From Lepus europaeus (taxonomy: Eukaryota > Chordata > Mammalia > Lagomorpha > Leporidae): a stretch of 64,000 nt of DNA. The notes under the pieces were generated by a model. The model was not told where the DNA came from. It did no database searches and saw only the letters and a program-made list of their open reading frames with translations. Location of the stretch: the NCBI RefSeq assembly GCF_033115175.1, contig NC_084837.1, positions 28,970,266 to 29,034,265 of the forward strand. The letters run 5' to 3'. The translations under genes were made by a program, and so were the position numbers. Below, one piece after another: positions 1 through 12,639 of the stretch. Position 1 is the stretch's first letter. Every line of letters starts with the position of its first letter.

Positions 1-149
1 CCACAACACCAGCCCCAGTGATTTCTTAATTAAAGAACCCTTAAATTTAACTGCTAAATTTGACTGCCCAATGTGATAAAAAAAATATGTATTTAACTGC
101 AATTAAAACTGAGCACTGTAATAAAAAATGAAATTCTATCAATATTTTG

Positions 150-386
150 GCAGGTGTTGTAAAGCATCCCATATCAGAGTGTCTGTTCAAGTCCCACCCC
201 CTCTGCTTCTGATCCAGCTTCCTGCTGATGCATCGTGGGAGACAGCAGGCAATGGCTCAGATGCTTAGGCGCTGGCCACCCACATGGGAGACCCAGATGG
301 AGCTCTAGGTTTTTGATCAGCTTGGCCCAGCCTGGTCCAGCCCAGACATCACAGGCTTTTAAGGAGTGAATCAGCAGATGGACCAT
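150..386 (+). repeat. CSINE, old copy
   Basis: Landmarks of the lagomorph C-repeat are visible: CATCCCATAT, the GATCCAGCTTCCTGCT block, ATGGCTCAGATGCTTAGG and CACATGGGAGACCCAGA, then GAATCAGCAGATGGA. The head is eroded and the tail is lost, so it is diverged. Confidence 0.75.
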
Positions 387-2234
387 TATTTCTAAATGGA
401 TATTACTCATAATAGAAAGTATCAGCCGAAAAAGGAAAGCATTAGGTTCAGGGGATGAAATAGTTAAAATATTTTTGTTCAGAAAACTTGTGCTTTCCAA
501 ATAGATAAGGGCACTGGTGTGAATCAGGTGCACGAGTGATGGCATGACCACCCATTAGTCATGACAACAGGCACAACTGGATGACTTTGAAGAAAAGGCC
601 AGTCACAACCATGGCTCTTTTACATTCTCTGCTCAACTCCAGGAAGATACAAATTACTCACTGAGACTCTCAAAACTATCGAGATGATGGCCTCCCGTGT
701 GAAGTCACTAAGAAATGCAGATGAAAATGACTGTTAGTCATCAGCGGAGCCTTCATACCTCATTGAGAGCCCAAGTGGGAACACGGTCTCTGAATCACGG
801 CGTATTGTCAAACACCGAGGGATGGAACACTGCATAATGACGGAGCGATCGGTAATGCACAGGCTTCCTGCAGCAGGAGAAGGCATCCAGGGTACACACC
901 ACTCAATATATTGGATTCCAGCACATTTTCTGAGAACAAAGTCCCATTTAGCTCTTTGTGAGGTATTTGAAATGCGGTATCAAAAAGGAAAGCAGTGTGG
1001 GTTGAACTATGCCCCCAATGTTCTTTCGCACATTTGATTGTATCGCTGACACTGGCTAGTGCTAATTCCAGGTACTTACAGGCTGACTTGATATATTACT
1101 AATCAGTAAGTACAGAGTAGTGCAGCCCTTACAGAGGGGTTATGAACAGGACAGAGAACCCGTTGGCAAATAATCTTTTTTCACAGCCAGAGCTGAATCA
1201 AGTCTTTACCTGTGTGCCTGCCTGCCTGCCTGCATTATAAGGGCCTCTGGAACATGATTTCTCCCTGTCCATTTCCAAATTTATTATTCTAGGTGTGTAT
1301 TAGTGTTAGCCAAGATTATTTTTCCTGTTTTTCTTGTGTGTACACAGCTAAATGGTAGTGTGCTAGAGCCAGTTACCACTGGGCCACAGATGACAGCAGT
1401 AACTTCACTATATACAGGCAACCTCAAAGCAGCTATGTTTTAAATGTTTTTGCAAGGTTTCCCGAGCAGGATGAATGCTGTAGGTGGCAGTAATAGAAAA
1501 GCAGCGGCCACCCCAAGTTTTGGAATTGAAAGGCTATTTTATTATTTAAATATATTGAGATGATTCAATTGTTTCATAATGTTTATAACTCTTTAATGTT
1601 TTGCAATGCTTTTTAATGTTTATAGAGCTAGGGAAAGGAATGTAACGTTTATAGCATTATGGACAGGTACATAAATGAAGGATCCCAGTCCGGCCCTCCT
1701 TTGTCTGTTTTCATCCTTTGTTATCTATTCTGCACCTTGTGAGGAGCCCCACACGTGGGAGTGATAGGGTAACCAACTCTCTCATTTTGCCTGAGACTGA
1801 GGGATTTTGCAGGACCCAGGAATTCAATGCTGAAACTAGTACAGTCCCATGCAAACCAGGAAAGATTACTATTTGGATTAAACCAAGAGGTTCATGCAGG
1901 GAGGCCCAACACAGCCATTACAGCATGGCTCACAGAAAATTCTAGGGTTTTGAAAACTGAAAGCACGGTCTAGACAGGTAGGAGCCAGTGTGGACGACAC
2001 AGCAACCCTGATTGGACAACTTCATTCCACCCAACAGACTCCTCCTCTCTAGGCACTATGATGGATGCTGGGCACATAGCAATAAACATGCAAATATAAA
2101 GTAAAATAAATTATGTTCAAATTACTTCTTTTTGCACTACTGCAACATGTTCCTTTCTGTGGTTTTGGCCCATTCCTATCTGTTCACTATATTACAACAA
2201 AATGATAAAGCCCATGTCTTGCACTAAAACCAAT
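387..2234. other. Non-repetitive intergenic DNA
   Basis: I see no gene, no recognisable transposon and no long open frame of coding character. A short TGCC run occurs near 1217-1233. Confidence 0.5.
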
Positions 2235-2429
2235 TGCAACCGATTTCTTCTTATCCCAATCTCCCGTCTGCTCTCATCCCTTCCTGAGACCTATCACAGG
2301 GCACATGCCAAGACAGCCAGCACTCCATCCCGGGAAGGTGGTCACCCACCCTTCAAGAAACAGCAGCTGCTCCCCAAAAGCTGTCAGGGACCACCAGCTT
2401 TGGAAAATGGATTGCTTAGCCAAACTGGA
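2235..2429. repeat. Upstream copy of a 0.19-kb direct repeat
   Basis: This 195-bp segment is repeated in the same orientation at 3679-3863. The two copies appear identical except for a local difference near the middle (just after CACCCTTCAAG), where this copy is 10 bp longer. The flanks are not alike. It is GC-richer than its surroundings and I do not recognise it as a known repeat. It gives a 79-codon frame by chance or by descent; no coding claim is made. Confidence 0.85.
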
Positions 2430-3205
2430 TCCATAAAGTAGTATAGTAAGCCCTGTGTTCTATCCAACGCCTCTCTTCCATACACACATACCCTGGGTTC
2501 ATGTTATGTCACTTTCCCCCTCACTCACGGTCATACAGCTATTACTTTATTTCCTTAAACGTTCCAGCTTCCTGCCTGCTTCATGGCCGTGACATATTCC
2601 CCTGGTTCTATATGTCATGCTCTTTTTTTCTATGATCTTTCCTGTACATTCCCCAGTCTAGCCTAGGACCTTATCCTAGGTCTCAGTCCTGGATTTCAGG
2701 GCAAATTTTGCTATTTCTTTTTTGACATAATTTGCCCTTTGATAAGTGATGATATACTGGCAGCACCTGAACTGTCTTGTAGAATTGGCAAGCTTAGTGA
2801 GAGCATCGGATTACCCACTGCTCTCTCTGTATTCAGGCCTGCAACAGAAACTATTTAAGGAAAAGACGAAGGGACACCTGCAGGAAGGAAAAGGAAGCAA
2901 GCGAGTTTCTATCTAACATGGGAAAGTTCTCTATGCTAGAAGTTTTATTTATTCTCCTTAACATGGGTATTTTGCAAATTCTCAGTCGCTGTATGGCAGG
3001 CCTTATTTTATAACAATTATTTTTCCTCTCTGTTGAAGAGAAAAAGGATATTTACATCGGAAGGATTTTGTTCCAGGATGTCCGAAGTTTATGGCATAGC
3101 AAAAAGTAACAAAATCTAGGAAAACGCAAGCAAGGTTTAAAGATTATGCAAATTCTTTTTCTCCACATTCTTCCTCCTTCCCTATCCTTTTAATTTTTAC
3201 AGCAC
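2430..3205. other. Unassigned intergenic DNA
   Basis: No gene or named repeat was recognised between the first 0.19-kb repeat copy and the next CSINE. Confidence 0.45.
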
Positions 3206-3412
3206 CTTGAGGCCAACCTTGTGCCACAGTGGGTTAAACCCCACTTGCAATACTGGCATCCCATACAGGTGCCAGTTCCTGGCTTCTGCCTTCTGCCTGG
3301 CCAAGCTCCCACCACTGCAGCCATGTGGGGACTGAACCAGCAGATGCAAGACTCCGCTGCATCTCCCTCTCTCTAAATCTGCCTTTCAAATAAATATTAT
3401 AAAAATATTATA
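3206..3412 (+). repeat. CSINE with internal deletion
   Basis: The 5' part (TGTGCCACAGTGGGTTAAAC, GGCATCCCATAC) joins directly to the 3' part (GCAGCCATGTGGGGACTGAA, CTTTCAAATAAATAT). The central CAGCTCTCTGC...GGCCCAAGTGCTTGGG block is missing. The TSD is not clear. Confidence 0.8.
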
Positions 3413-3678
3413 AAATATTATAAAAATTTTATAGAGCATCTAATATCAGAAAAAGATTAATTCAGCTCATTCTTAGCAAGATAGAAAAATTATTAAAGCA
3501 TAAAGTTATGTTTTTGCAAAGTGTGCAGCAGCTTTAACATTTGAAAATGCAAGCCGCCTTAAATATTCAGTTGGCATTTCAATTTGGTAGATGCCCCTAG
3601 ATAATAAAATCATTCAATTGAGCCACATAAATATAAAAACAAAGTTCTGTGCTTAGGAAACAATTATCAAACAGTGAG

Positions 3679-3863
3679 TGCAACCGATTTCTTCTTATCC
3701 CAATCTCCCGTCTGCTCTCATCCCTTCCTGAGACCTATCACAGGGCACATGCCAAGACAGCCAGCACTCCATCCCGGGAAGGTGGTCACCCACCCTTCAA
3801 GAGCTCTACAAAAGCTGTCAGGGACCACCAGCTTTGGAAAATGGATTGCTTAGCCAAACTGGA
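3679..3863. repeat. Downstream copy of the 0.19-kb direct repeat
   Basis: This is the second copy, 185 bp, about 1.44 kb downstream of the first and about 350 bp before the RPL10-type ATG. Outside one small indel region I see no substitutions against the first copy, so the duplication is recent or the copies have been homogenised by gene conversion. No poly-A tail or clear flanking duplication is seen. Confidence 0.85.
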
Positions 3864-4078
3864 CACAGAGTATTCTGAATAACTGGAGGGACATTGCTTT
3901 TTAAACTCTAGCAAAATAAATCTTTTCTATCCACGGCACAGCCTACAGCTAAGGAACCAAGCCCAACACGGCCAACAGGCAGGAATGTTTCCGTGCCATG
4001 CCGGCAATGGCTGGTTCCTTACCCAGCAACCCACGGGAGTCACACCCAACCGTCCCTGGCCTCAGCTAACGTGCTAAG

Positions 4079-4086
4079 TGACGTAA
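4079..4086 (+). promoter_or_regulatory. CRE-like site upstream of the RPL10-type retrogene
   Basis: TGACGTAA lies 127 bp before the retrogene ATG inside a CpG-containing GC-rich stretch. It matches the core of cAMP-response elements bound by CREB/CREM. CREM drives many post-meiotic testis genes, which would suit an RPL10L gene. An Ets-like TTCCGG follows at about 4141-4146. Function is inferred from sequence only; an 8-bp match can arise by chance. Confidence 0.4.
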
Positions 4087-4152
4087 AGCGCCGCTGCCGC
4101 GTCGGTTGAGATGTCGTAAAAGGATGTCTTCCCCTTGGTCTTCCGGGGTTAG

Positions 4153-4857
<705 letters not shown>

Positions 4858-6587
4858 GGACTCTGGGAGCCCTGCTTTCTGGGACCATGCCCGTCTCTGC
4901 TGTGCCATAGATTGTGTTTACTGGCAAAAATTTAAACATTTCTTGATTTTAAAACACTTTACATGTTTATCTGGTTTTTAAAATGTAGCCTACTAGAAAA
5001 GTTTTATAGTAATACAGAAAGTTATAATGAAAAATGATAGTTTCCTCACTTAAGAAATATTAGAACACGTTTATAGAGAAAGCTACTGTTATTCTATTCC
5101 ATATACGTTGGGAGAATATACGGAGATATGTCAAAAGTGTTGTTTAAAATCGTAATTTACACAGCTACCGTTAGATTCAATAAAATCCAAGTTTGTATGA
5201 AAAATCCTTATTTATAGAAATATAAATAGAGATGAAGTAACGGTAGGCATTAGAGGTGTTCCAGCTTCTGTCACTTGGAAACTCAGTGGCCTTTTTTCTT
5301 GTACGTTGTTTTTAGATTTCGCCATCTCCTCTGATTAGCAGCTTTAAGGCAGTTGGGTATCAATGAAAAAGGTTTTTCCAGACAAGACTTACATTATCTC
5401 ACACTCAGGAGACAACCGCCCAATCTTTTCTTTATCACAGAAAGGTCATGGGTGACAACTGAGTTTATATTGGACAGATCTGGGCCCCAGTAGAATCAAC
5501 TAGCGGCTCTCAGTGCTTTAAAAGGTCTCCAGAGAGTTTGCATTCTGTTGGTGCTTGCCTTAAGTTAGTTCATTGATCACATGGGTGTTGTTTTTTGTTT
5601 TGTTTTATTCTAGAGCCTACATAAAGTAAATTTCCTGGCTCTGTACTACCTTTTAAAAATTGGTTTTTAAATTAATTTTCTGAATCTTAATCCTGCAAAC
5701 AATGTTTCCAGTTTTCTTATACTAATCATTCAAAGTCAACGCATTTAACAAAAGGAACAATAGTACTAAACATCATAGAAACATAATATTGTTTAGTCTA
5801 CATTTACATAAATTCCTTTGTCTACCCTGAAATGTTGTATTTGGTTTGACATATCTTTCAGCCCCCTGTTCTTATTAGAAATTTCCTGTAAAGCTAGCTT
5901 GCAATTTTAAGCTATAATGTTTTTCAGGTAACACACTTGAGAAGGATAATCCTCATTGAATACCAAATATATTGAAAGTGCTCTTCCGCCTAAGAAGCAC
6001 TTTCCTTGTGTTTTGCTTGAAGCTTGAAAACTGTTGAAGTTTTTTAGGAAATTAAGAAGTGTGCAGTTAGTAAATAAAGGTGAACCACATTATTTGATTC
6101 CTGTCCTGTTGTTTTTGTTTTGCCCCACCATGTATAATAAAACTAAAAAATATTGAATTTCAAAAACCCAAAGAGCAGAATAAAACAGAAGCAATTCCTT
6201 AGCCATGTATTCGTAAAATCATGGTCCAGCTTGGAAAATATTCTCCATCCCATTCTTCACCCTTCCCTTTGATCACAAACCTCTCAAACATCTTGACCTT
6301 CAGACTTGGACCTCTGAACTCACTAAATATACAGGAAGACAGCTGAGGATGAGCTTGTGAATTTCCTTGCCCTGCAATTGGTAACTGATTGTTAATGCAC
6401 GTGAATGAGTAAAAAGAAAGATTGAGCTTTAGTTTAAATATTGGTAATTGATTGTTAGTGCATGTGAATGTGTGAGTGAAAAGACTGAGTATTCTAAGAA
6501 GTAGATAGGTGTGAATAAGCCTCGTAATTTGACCTTTTTTCTACAGCTTTGTATTACAAATGATTACACATAAATTCTATTTATTTT
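4858..6587. other. AT-rich DNA downstream of the retrogene
   Basis: No gene or clear repeat was recognised. The first AATAAA after the RPL10-type stop is at about 5179-5184, so a short 3' UTR of about 330 bp is possible. No poly-A tract marks a recent retroposition end. Confidence 0.4.
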
Positions 6588-6892
6588 GAGGCCTGCACTG
6601 TGGCATAGTGGTAAAGTCTCCACCTGCAGTGCCGGCATCCCATATGGGCACTGGTTAGAGTGCTGGCTGCTCCACTTCCGATCCAGCTCTCTACTACGGC
6701 CTCGGAAAGCAGTAGAAGATGGCCCAAGTGCTTGGGTCCCTGCACCCACATGGGAGACCCAGAAGAAGCTCCTGGCTCCTGGTTTCAGACTGGCCCAGCT
6801 CTGGCCATTGCAGCGACTTGGGGAGTGAACCAGCAGGTGGAAGACCTCTTTCTCTCTCTGCCTTTCAAATAAATGCTTTTTTAAAAAATTCT
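6588..6892 (+). repeat. CSINE
   Basis: A nearly complete copy: GGCCTGCACTGTGGCATAGT head, CATCCCATATGGGCACTGGT, GATCCAGCTCTCT, AGATGGCCCAAGTGCTTGGG, CACATGGGAGACCCAGAAG, GTGAACCAGCAGGTGGAAGA, and a CTTTCAAATAAA tail. Confidence 0.92.
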
Positions 6893-7794
6893 ATTTAACA
6901 TTGGTAAATGCATATACTCAATTGTTTTTCTTAAAGAAATCCATTACCTTATGTTCCCCATGGCATGTTTTTTTCAGCATTTTCCTAGTTTAGCATTTTT
7001 CTAGTTACTGAAAAAACATGGTAAAACAATTGGACTGAAGGATAATTTAGTTATATCTTTGCAGAGCTCTTTGTTATTTAAAAATTTCCATTCAAATTTA
7101 ATTTGGGAACAGAGGTTTATCTATGCATTTATGCACTGTGGTCATAAACAGAACTGTTTGCCGATTTGAAATAAAAAAGTACAAGTACAGATAACTAAAT
7201 TCAAGCAAATATTGCCCAATAAAATATTGTGATTTAGTTGAGAGAGTCTACAGGATTTTATGGAAAACTTAATGACTGAATAAAAAGATGAAAAACTTGG
7301 AGAATTATTTACTGTATCAATTACTTCCAAGTGCATTCCACAAATTTTGATTAACCCACCATTCCTACTTGCTCAAAATATTGAATTGTACTAAGCATAT
7401 TTAGCTTCCAACATTTCATTTTCATAAAAATATTCACCAGCTCTCCCATGAATTGGCTGTAACTAAAATTGGCAAGCATTTGATTTCTGCCTTAGCAACC
7501 TTGCACTGCCTAATATGACATAAATAAAGCAAGGCTTTCTAGGTCTTAGAATGTCACTATTGACCTAAAGATTGAGCTAAAACACGATTTAACTACAATT
7601 TTCTATCTTTACATTAATGATACAATTTTTGATATGTCTGATTTTTAAATTAATGAATTCATGAAAATACATAAATTATTTTCTAAAAGCAAATAACATA
7701 GCAAATAATGTGTAAAATTGATCCCAAATGAAGTTGTATTTTCAATACAATTCAAAACGAGGTAATTGTCACAGTAATGGTGGACAGGAAGGGA
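6893..7794. other. AT-rich intergenic DNA
   Basis: No gene, RNA gene or named repeat was recognised in this stretch. Confidence 0.45.
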
Positions 7795-8035
7795 AGCTCT
7801 GGTGTTAGCATCGCTGGATTTGAATCTCAACTTTTTCACTTGGGCAAACTATTTAATTTAACCTTTACTTGATTGTCTAATCCATAAAATGGGGTTAAGA
7901 TACTTTAATTATAGGGCTGGTTTAGGATTAAGTGAGAATACATTGGGAAAGTAAGAATATACATTGGGAAAGCTTATCTTATGTACATGGTGTGAACATA
8001 AAATTGTTAACTTACAACAGTTAATACTGATGTTA
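7795..8035 (+). repeat. MIR SINE fragment
   Basis: The order TTTGAATCTCAACTTTTTCA, CTTGGGCAAACTATTTAA, CCATAAAATGGGGTTAAG and AGGATTAAGTGAGAATACA follows the mammalian MIR core and 3' part. It is an ancient, diverged copy. Confidence 0.7.
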
Positions 8036-8719
8036 TTAGATTTGCTTCTGCCTCACTGCTTCTCAAGTTCTAATTTTTGGTGCTTTATTTTTTTAATGAT
8101 TTATGACTTTAATATTCTGTGTTGCAACTGAAGTTCCCTTTACTGAATTCCAGACTTTATTGGATTTGATATTGTTTCAAGTTTGTTGGATTTTTTAATT
8201 TTTAGTTTTGTAATTTTTATTTGATTTGATCTTCAAAGTTGAGGGGAAGGAGAGAACCTTAAGAGTTAATTACAGCCTTTAATTGATTCTAGATCCTGAC
8301 TCTTCTTTTGAGATCCTGATAAAATCATTTACTAAAGTCCATTCTGCACTGTCAGGTGTATAGTCCACTCTCCTAGCTGTGGTGTATTCTTATTCTGCTG
8401 CTATGCAGTGCAAAACCCTGGAAATGGCAAGGCCAATCATTGAGTACCTTATTTTGGTTGGGATTCCACTCATCAATGGGTTCTGCTTTTTTTCCCTTGC
8501 ATAAGCATATGTTCAGAATAATTCTCTCTATATTAAGACATTAGTGAGACACGCTTTTTCATACCTTTTTTTTTTTTTTTAGATATGCTTATAAGCAGTT
8601 GAGGGGGGGGGGGGGTTGAAGAGGTATGTTCCATGAATGATTGTTATATAATGCACCATTTCCCTTCCTCCTTAAACTATGGAATTATGCTTTGTCCAAA
8701 TATTTTATCCATTATGTAT
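8036..8719. other. Unassigned DNA with T- and G-homopolymers
   Basis: There is no gene. It contains a T-run near 8567-8580 and a run of 13 G at 8603-8615. Confidence 0.45.
8603..8615. repeat. G13 homopolymer
   Basis: Thirteen consecutive G on the plus strand. It is a simple repeat and a likely site of length variation or sequencing error. Confidence 0.9.
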
Positions 8720-9060
8720 TCCATATAGGCACTTTTATTAACAACAGTTGTGCATATTTATAGGGTGCAGTGTGACATTTCAATACATGTATGCAGTGTG
8801 TACTGATCGAATAAGGACAATTAACACTTTCCTTTCCCTGATACTCCCCATGGAATGTGGAGTTCTTCTCTTCCTTTTTCTCAGAAAACATATAACATTT
8901 TGTTGTGAACTATACTCACCCCACAGTGCTGCATAATAATAGAAATGAATTCCTTCTATCTAGCTGTGATTTACTGCCAGTCAACCTTCTTTTACCTCCC
9001 CAACCCCTATATTCAATATAATTCTATGTGCAGAATGAGAGGGAGAACATGACCCCCTAT
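8720..9060 (-). mobile_element. Old L1 3' UTR fragment, antisense
   Basis: Plus-strand text such as GGGTGCAGTGTGACATTTCA, GATCGAATAAGGACAATTAA and CTTCTATCTAGCTGTGA is the reverse complement of the 3' region of old mammalian L1 (L1M group). It continues after an unrelated stretch at 9330. Confidence 0.65.
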
Positions 9061-9329
9061 TTTTCTTCCCTCCCTTTCTTTTTTTGAGTTTTTTAGATAA
9101 TATTTTAAATTTACATTGCAGTAAAAAGGCTTGCTGCTTCACTAAGAAGACCCTACTTTAGTGGGAATATAGACAATGGCTATGAAAACTAATTGACTAG
9201 AAAAATGCCCATTTCACTCATATAAAATAAATTCTAAAGTAAACATATCTTTAAAACTATAGTTGTATAACATTCTTAACCATTTGTTTCATCAAGTTAT
9301 AAAGCAAAGTTTTACAAAACTATGTTTGC
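9061..9329. other. Stretch interrupting an antisense L1
   Basis: The antisense L1 text pauses here and resumes after about 9330. I do not recognise this AT-rich segment. It may be an unknown insertion or badly decayed L1. Confidence 0.4.
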
Positions 9330-11108
9330 AGCAATACTGATACACAGAGGTTTTATTTGTCTTTGGTTATTTCACTTAAATAATGTCCACCAGTTCCATA
9401 TATTTTACTGTAAATGACTGCTTTCTATTTTTATGACTGAATAATATTCTATTGGGCATACTCCACATTTCTGTATCCATTCATCTGTTGATGGACACCT
9501 TGGCTAAATTCCATGTCATCATTATTATAAGTAGTGCTTCAATAAACAGTATGATGCAGGTATCACCTTGATATTATGATTTCTTTGTTGGGGGGAGAGG
9601 GGATATACCCAATAGGGGATTACTGGGTCATATGGCAATTCTATTTAGAATTTTTAAAAAATTTCCATACTGTTTTTCCATTGTGGCTGTACATTCTTAT
9701 ATTTCCAAAAATGTATGAGTTCCCCTTCTTCACATCCTTGCCAGCATTTATTAATTTCTGTCTTCTTGATACTATTCACTCTAACTGGGGTGAAGGGATA
9801 ACTCATTATGGTTTTGATTTTCATTTTCCTGATAGGTAATAATACTGAGCATTCTTAATATATTTGTTGGCCATTTGTATTTCTTTTTTAGATAAGAAAT
9901 GGGCAAGGATTTGAACAGACATTTAACTGGAATGGTTATGTGTCGAGTTTGAGTTCCTTTATAAAATCTGATTACTAATATTTCTTCAGACAGCTTGCAA
10001 GTATTTTCTCCATTTCTGTTGGTTGTCTCTTTGATCTGTTCAATTTTTCCTTTGTTCTGTAAAACTTCTTAGTTTGACATCATATTTGCTTAGCATTGCT
10101 TTTACTGCCTGTACTTTTGGTGTTTTTGCCAGAAAGCCTTCGCCAACACCAATGTCTTGAAGTGTTTCTCTGTTTTCTCCTAGCAATTTCACAATTTCAT
10201 ATCTTATATTTAGAACTTTGACTCATATTACGTTGGTTTTTGTGAATGGTGAGAGGTAGAGATCTAATTTAATTCTGTATATGTATACACAGTTTTGCCA
10301 GAACAACTGTTGAAGAGACCGTCCCTTCTCCAGTGCATGTTGTTGGCATCTTTGTCAAAAATCAGTTGTTGGTGTGGATGGTGGGCTAATCTAATCTATG
10401 GGTTATATATTCTGTTCTGTTAATCTACATGTCATTTTTTATGCCAGTACCATGCTGTTGTGGGGTCTATAGCTTTGCAGTATGCTTTAAGTCAAGTATT
10501 GTAATGCTGCCCCTAGCTTTACTTATTTATTTCTCAGAAATTTCTTTGCTATTCTTTCTTTTGGGGTTTCATTTGAAGCTGGGAATTTTTTCTGTAAAGG
10601 ATGGCATATCGTATCTTGATGGGATTGTACTGAATCAGTAGATTGCTTTGGGCAGCACGGACATTTTAACAATGTTACTTCTTTCAGTCCATCAGTGTTT
10701 TTATAATTTCATTCACAGAAATCTTTCACTGCTTTGGTTAAATTTAGTCCTAAGTATATTTTTGTAGTATATTTTGTGCATGGAATTGCTTTATTGATCT
10801 TTAAAATATTAATGGAAAATATATATTCTGAAAAAAAACTTTGTAAGGATTTCAAAAAATTTTGGACCAAAATACGCTTGCCTTTTGATTCGATTTTCCA
10901 CAATAATTTTGGGGTACCCTGTTTTAACCAGAATCTTTAATTTAAAAAAAATCCAATCCTGGAAAATCACATGGGAATACTATCATCATTTTTATATGCT
11001 ATTTTCTCCTAAATTTAGGACACAATTTTGTAATTTTTGGTTCCTTTTGCCTGTATTTTGTTTAGTATATTTTTACTGAATCTCATTAGATATTGAGATA
11101 CAGATTTT
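9330..11108 (-). mobile_element. Old L1 ORF2 C-terminal region, antisense
   Basis: Recognisable antisense L1 landmarks appear in order: TTATTTCACTTAAATAATGT, CTGTATCCATTCATCTGTTG, GTGCTTCAATAAACAGTATG, GGATTACTGGGTCATATGGC, CATCCTTGCCAGCATTTATT, GCCAGTACCATGCTGTTGTG and TTGATGGGATTGTACTGAAT. Many stops and gaps make it a dead copy of the L1M age class. Confidence 0.85.
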
Positions 11109-11435
11109 TTTTTAAAGATTTATTTATTTATTTAAAAGTCAGAGTTACACAGAGAGAGGAGAGGCAGAGAGAGAGGTCGGTCAGTCTTTCATCAGATGGT
11201 TCACTCCCCGATTGGCTGCATCAGCCGGAGCTGTGCTAATCCGAAGCCAGGAGCCTCTTCTGGTTCCCCCACGTGGGTGCAGGGGCCCAAGGACTTGGGC
11301 CATCTTCTACTGCTTTCTCAGGCCATAGCAGAGAGCTGGATTGGAAGTGGGGCAGCCAGGTCTCAAACCAGCGCCCATATGGGATGCCGGTGCTTCAGGC
11401 CAGGGTGTTAACCCACTGCGCCACAGCGCCAGTCC
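11109..11435 (-). repeat. CSINE, antisense, with TSD
   Basis: A full-length copy running from the T-rich tail complement (AAAGATTTATTTATTTATT) to the head complement (CACTGCGCCACAGCGCCAGT). Near-identical flanks TTGAGATACAGATTTT (from 11093) and TTGAGATATAAATTTT (from 11436) are its target-site duplication, so it inserted into the L1 sequence. Confidence 0.95.
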
Positions 11436-11778
11436 TTGAGATATAAATTTTTAAATCATGTTTTACTTCAGTTTACTCATGTAGAGATATATTTAATAGC
11501 ATATTAAATGTTTATCTACTTCTGGAGATTTTAATATTTTGAACTCATGTGAAAATTCTATGCTTTCACATGTTTGTAACAACTTCTGGTTATCTTTTAT
11601 TGATGTAAATATCAATTATATTTAAAGTAGTGATTATCAAGATTAGGAATTTTTAGCATCAATTCTAAAATGATCAATTTTGTGTTTATAATAAAAGTTG
11701 CTAAAATTATGATAAACAATAATTCTACATTTCTAATTATATAAGTTAAATAGATATGAGTTACTGTTCAAAAGATTT
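11436..11778. other. AT-rich DNA, possibly decayed L1
   Basis: Very AT-rich, no frame. It may continue the antisense L1 beyond the nested CSINE, but no firm L1 landmark is visible. Confidence 0.35.
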
Positions 11779-12101
11779 CTTTTTATAATTTATTTATTTA
11801 ATTGATAGGCAGAGTTAGAGAGACAGGGAGAGAGATCGATCAATCTTCCATCTCTGTTTCACTCCCCAGATGGCCTCAGTGAACTCTACTGAGCCAGGCC
11901 AAAGCTGGGATCCAGGAACTTCTTCCTGGTCTCCCACATAGGGGTAGGGGCCCAAGTACTTGGGCCATCCTCTGTTGTTTTCCCAGGAGCATTAGCAGGG
12001 AGCTGGATTGGAAGTGGAACAGCTGGGACTTGAACCAGTGACCATAAGGGATTTTGGCATTACAGGGAGTGGTTTAAGCCACTGAGACACAATGCTGGAC
12101 C
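11779..12101 (-). repeat. CSINE, antisense
   Basis: Reverse-complement landmarks: TTTATTTATTTAATTGATAG tail, GGGCCCAAGTACTTGGGCCA, GGGAGCTGGATTGGAAGTGG, and CCACTGAGACACAATGCTGG head. Confidence 0.92.
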
Positions 12102-12582
12102 AAGAGATATTTCTATGCTTCAGATATTTAAAGAACAGGACCATGTTTACAGAAGAATGTGCACTTGAAATCTATAGTAAACTCTTCATGGGTCCTATTC
12201 ATGAAGCTCCCTGTTGACTCCAGTTGGTAAATATTAGTAAATATTGACATGAGAGGCTGTGTAGGAGGATGGCAGCATGGGGACCAAGGCAGCAGTCTTA
12301 GAGAAGCAATGTCTCTTCCCCTTTCTGTATTAGTGGAGGGATTTTTAGGAAATGGTGATTATTATTTTGGTCTAAATATTTTAACGATTAAACAATCAGA
12401 AAGAATTTGAGCTGCTAGTGGGGACAGGGAAATCACAGAACTAAGATAGCATTCAAACCAGTCACTGGTAGAGTAAGGGTAAAGATTTAGTTTGCCGTGA
12501 GTTTGGAGCCATTACAGTATTGAAAATTTAAGCAACATTGTTACTTCTATGACCCACTCACCAAAAACACTTCTGATGTGTG

Positions 12583-12639
12583 TGGGGGAGGATGAGTGTG
12601 GGCGTGGGACAGTGTGGGGGGGTGGGGTGGAGAGTGGGA
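12583..12639 (+). other. G-rich stretch, potential G-quadruplex
   Basis: Runs of three or more G separated by short loops, including GGGGGGGTGGGG, fit the four-run quadruplex pattern on the plus strand. It is a structural prediction only. Confidence 0.5.
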
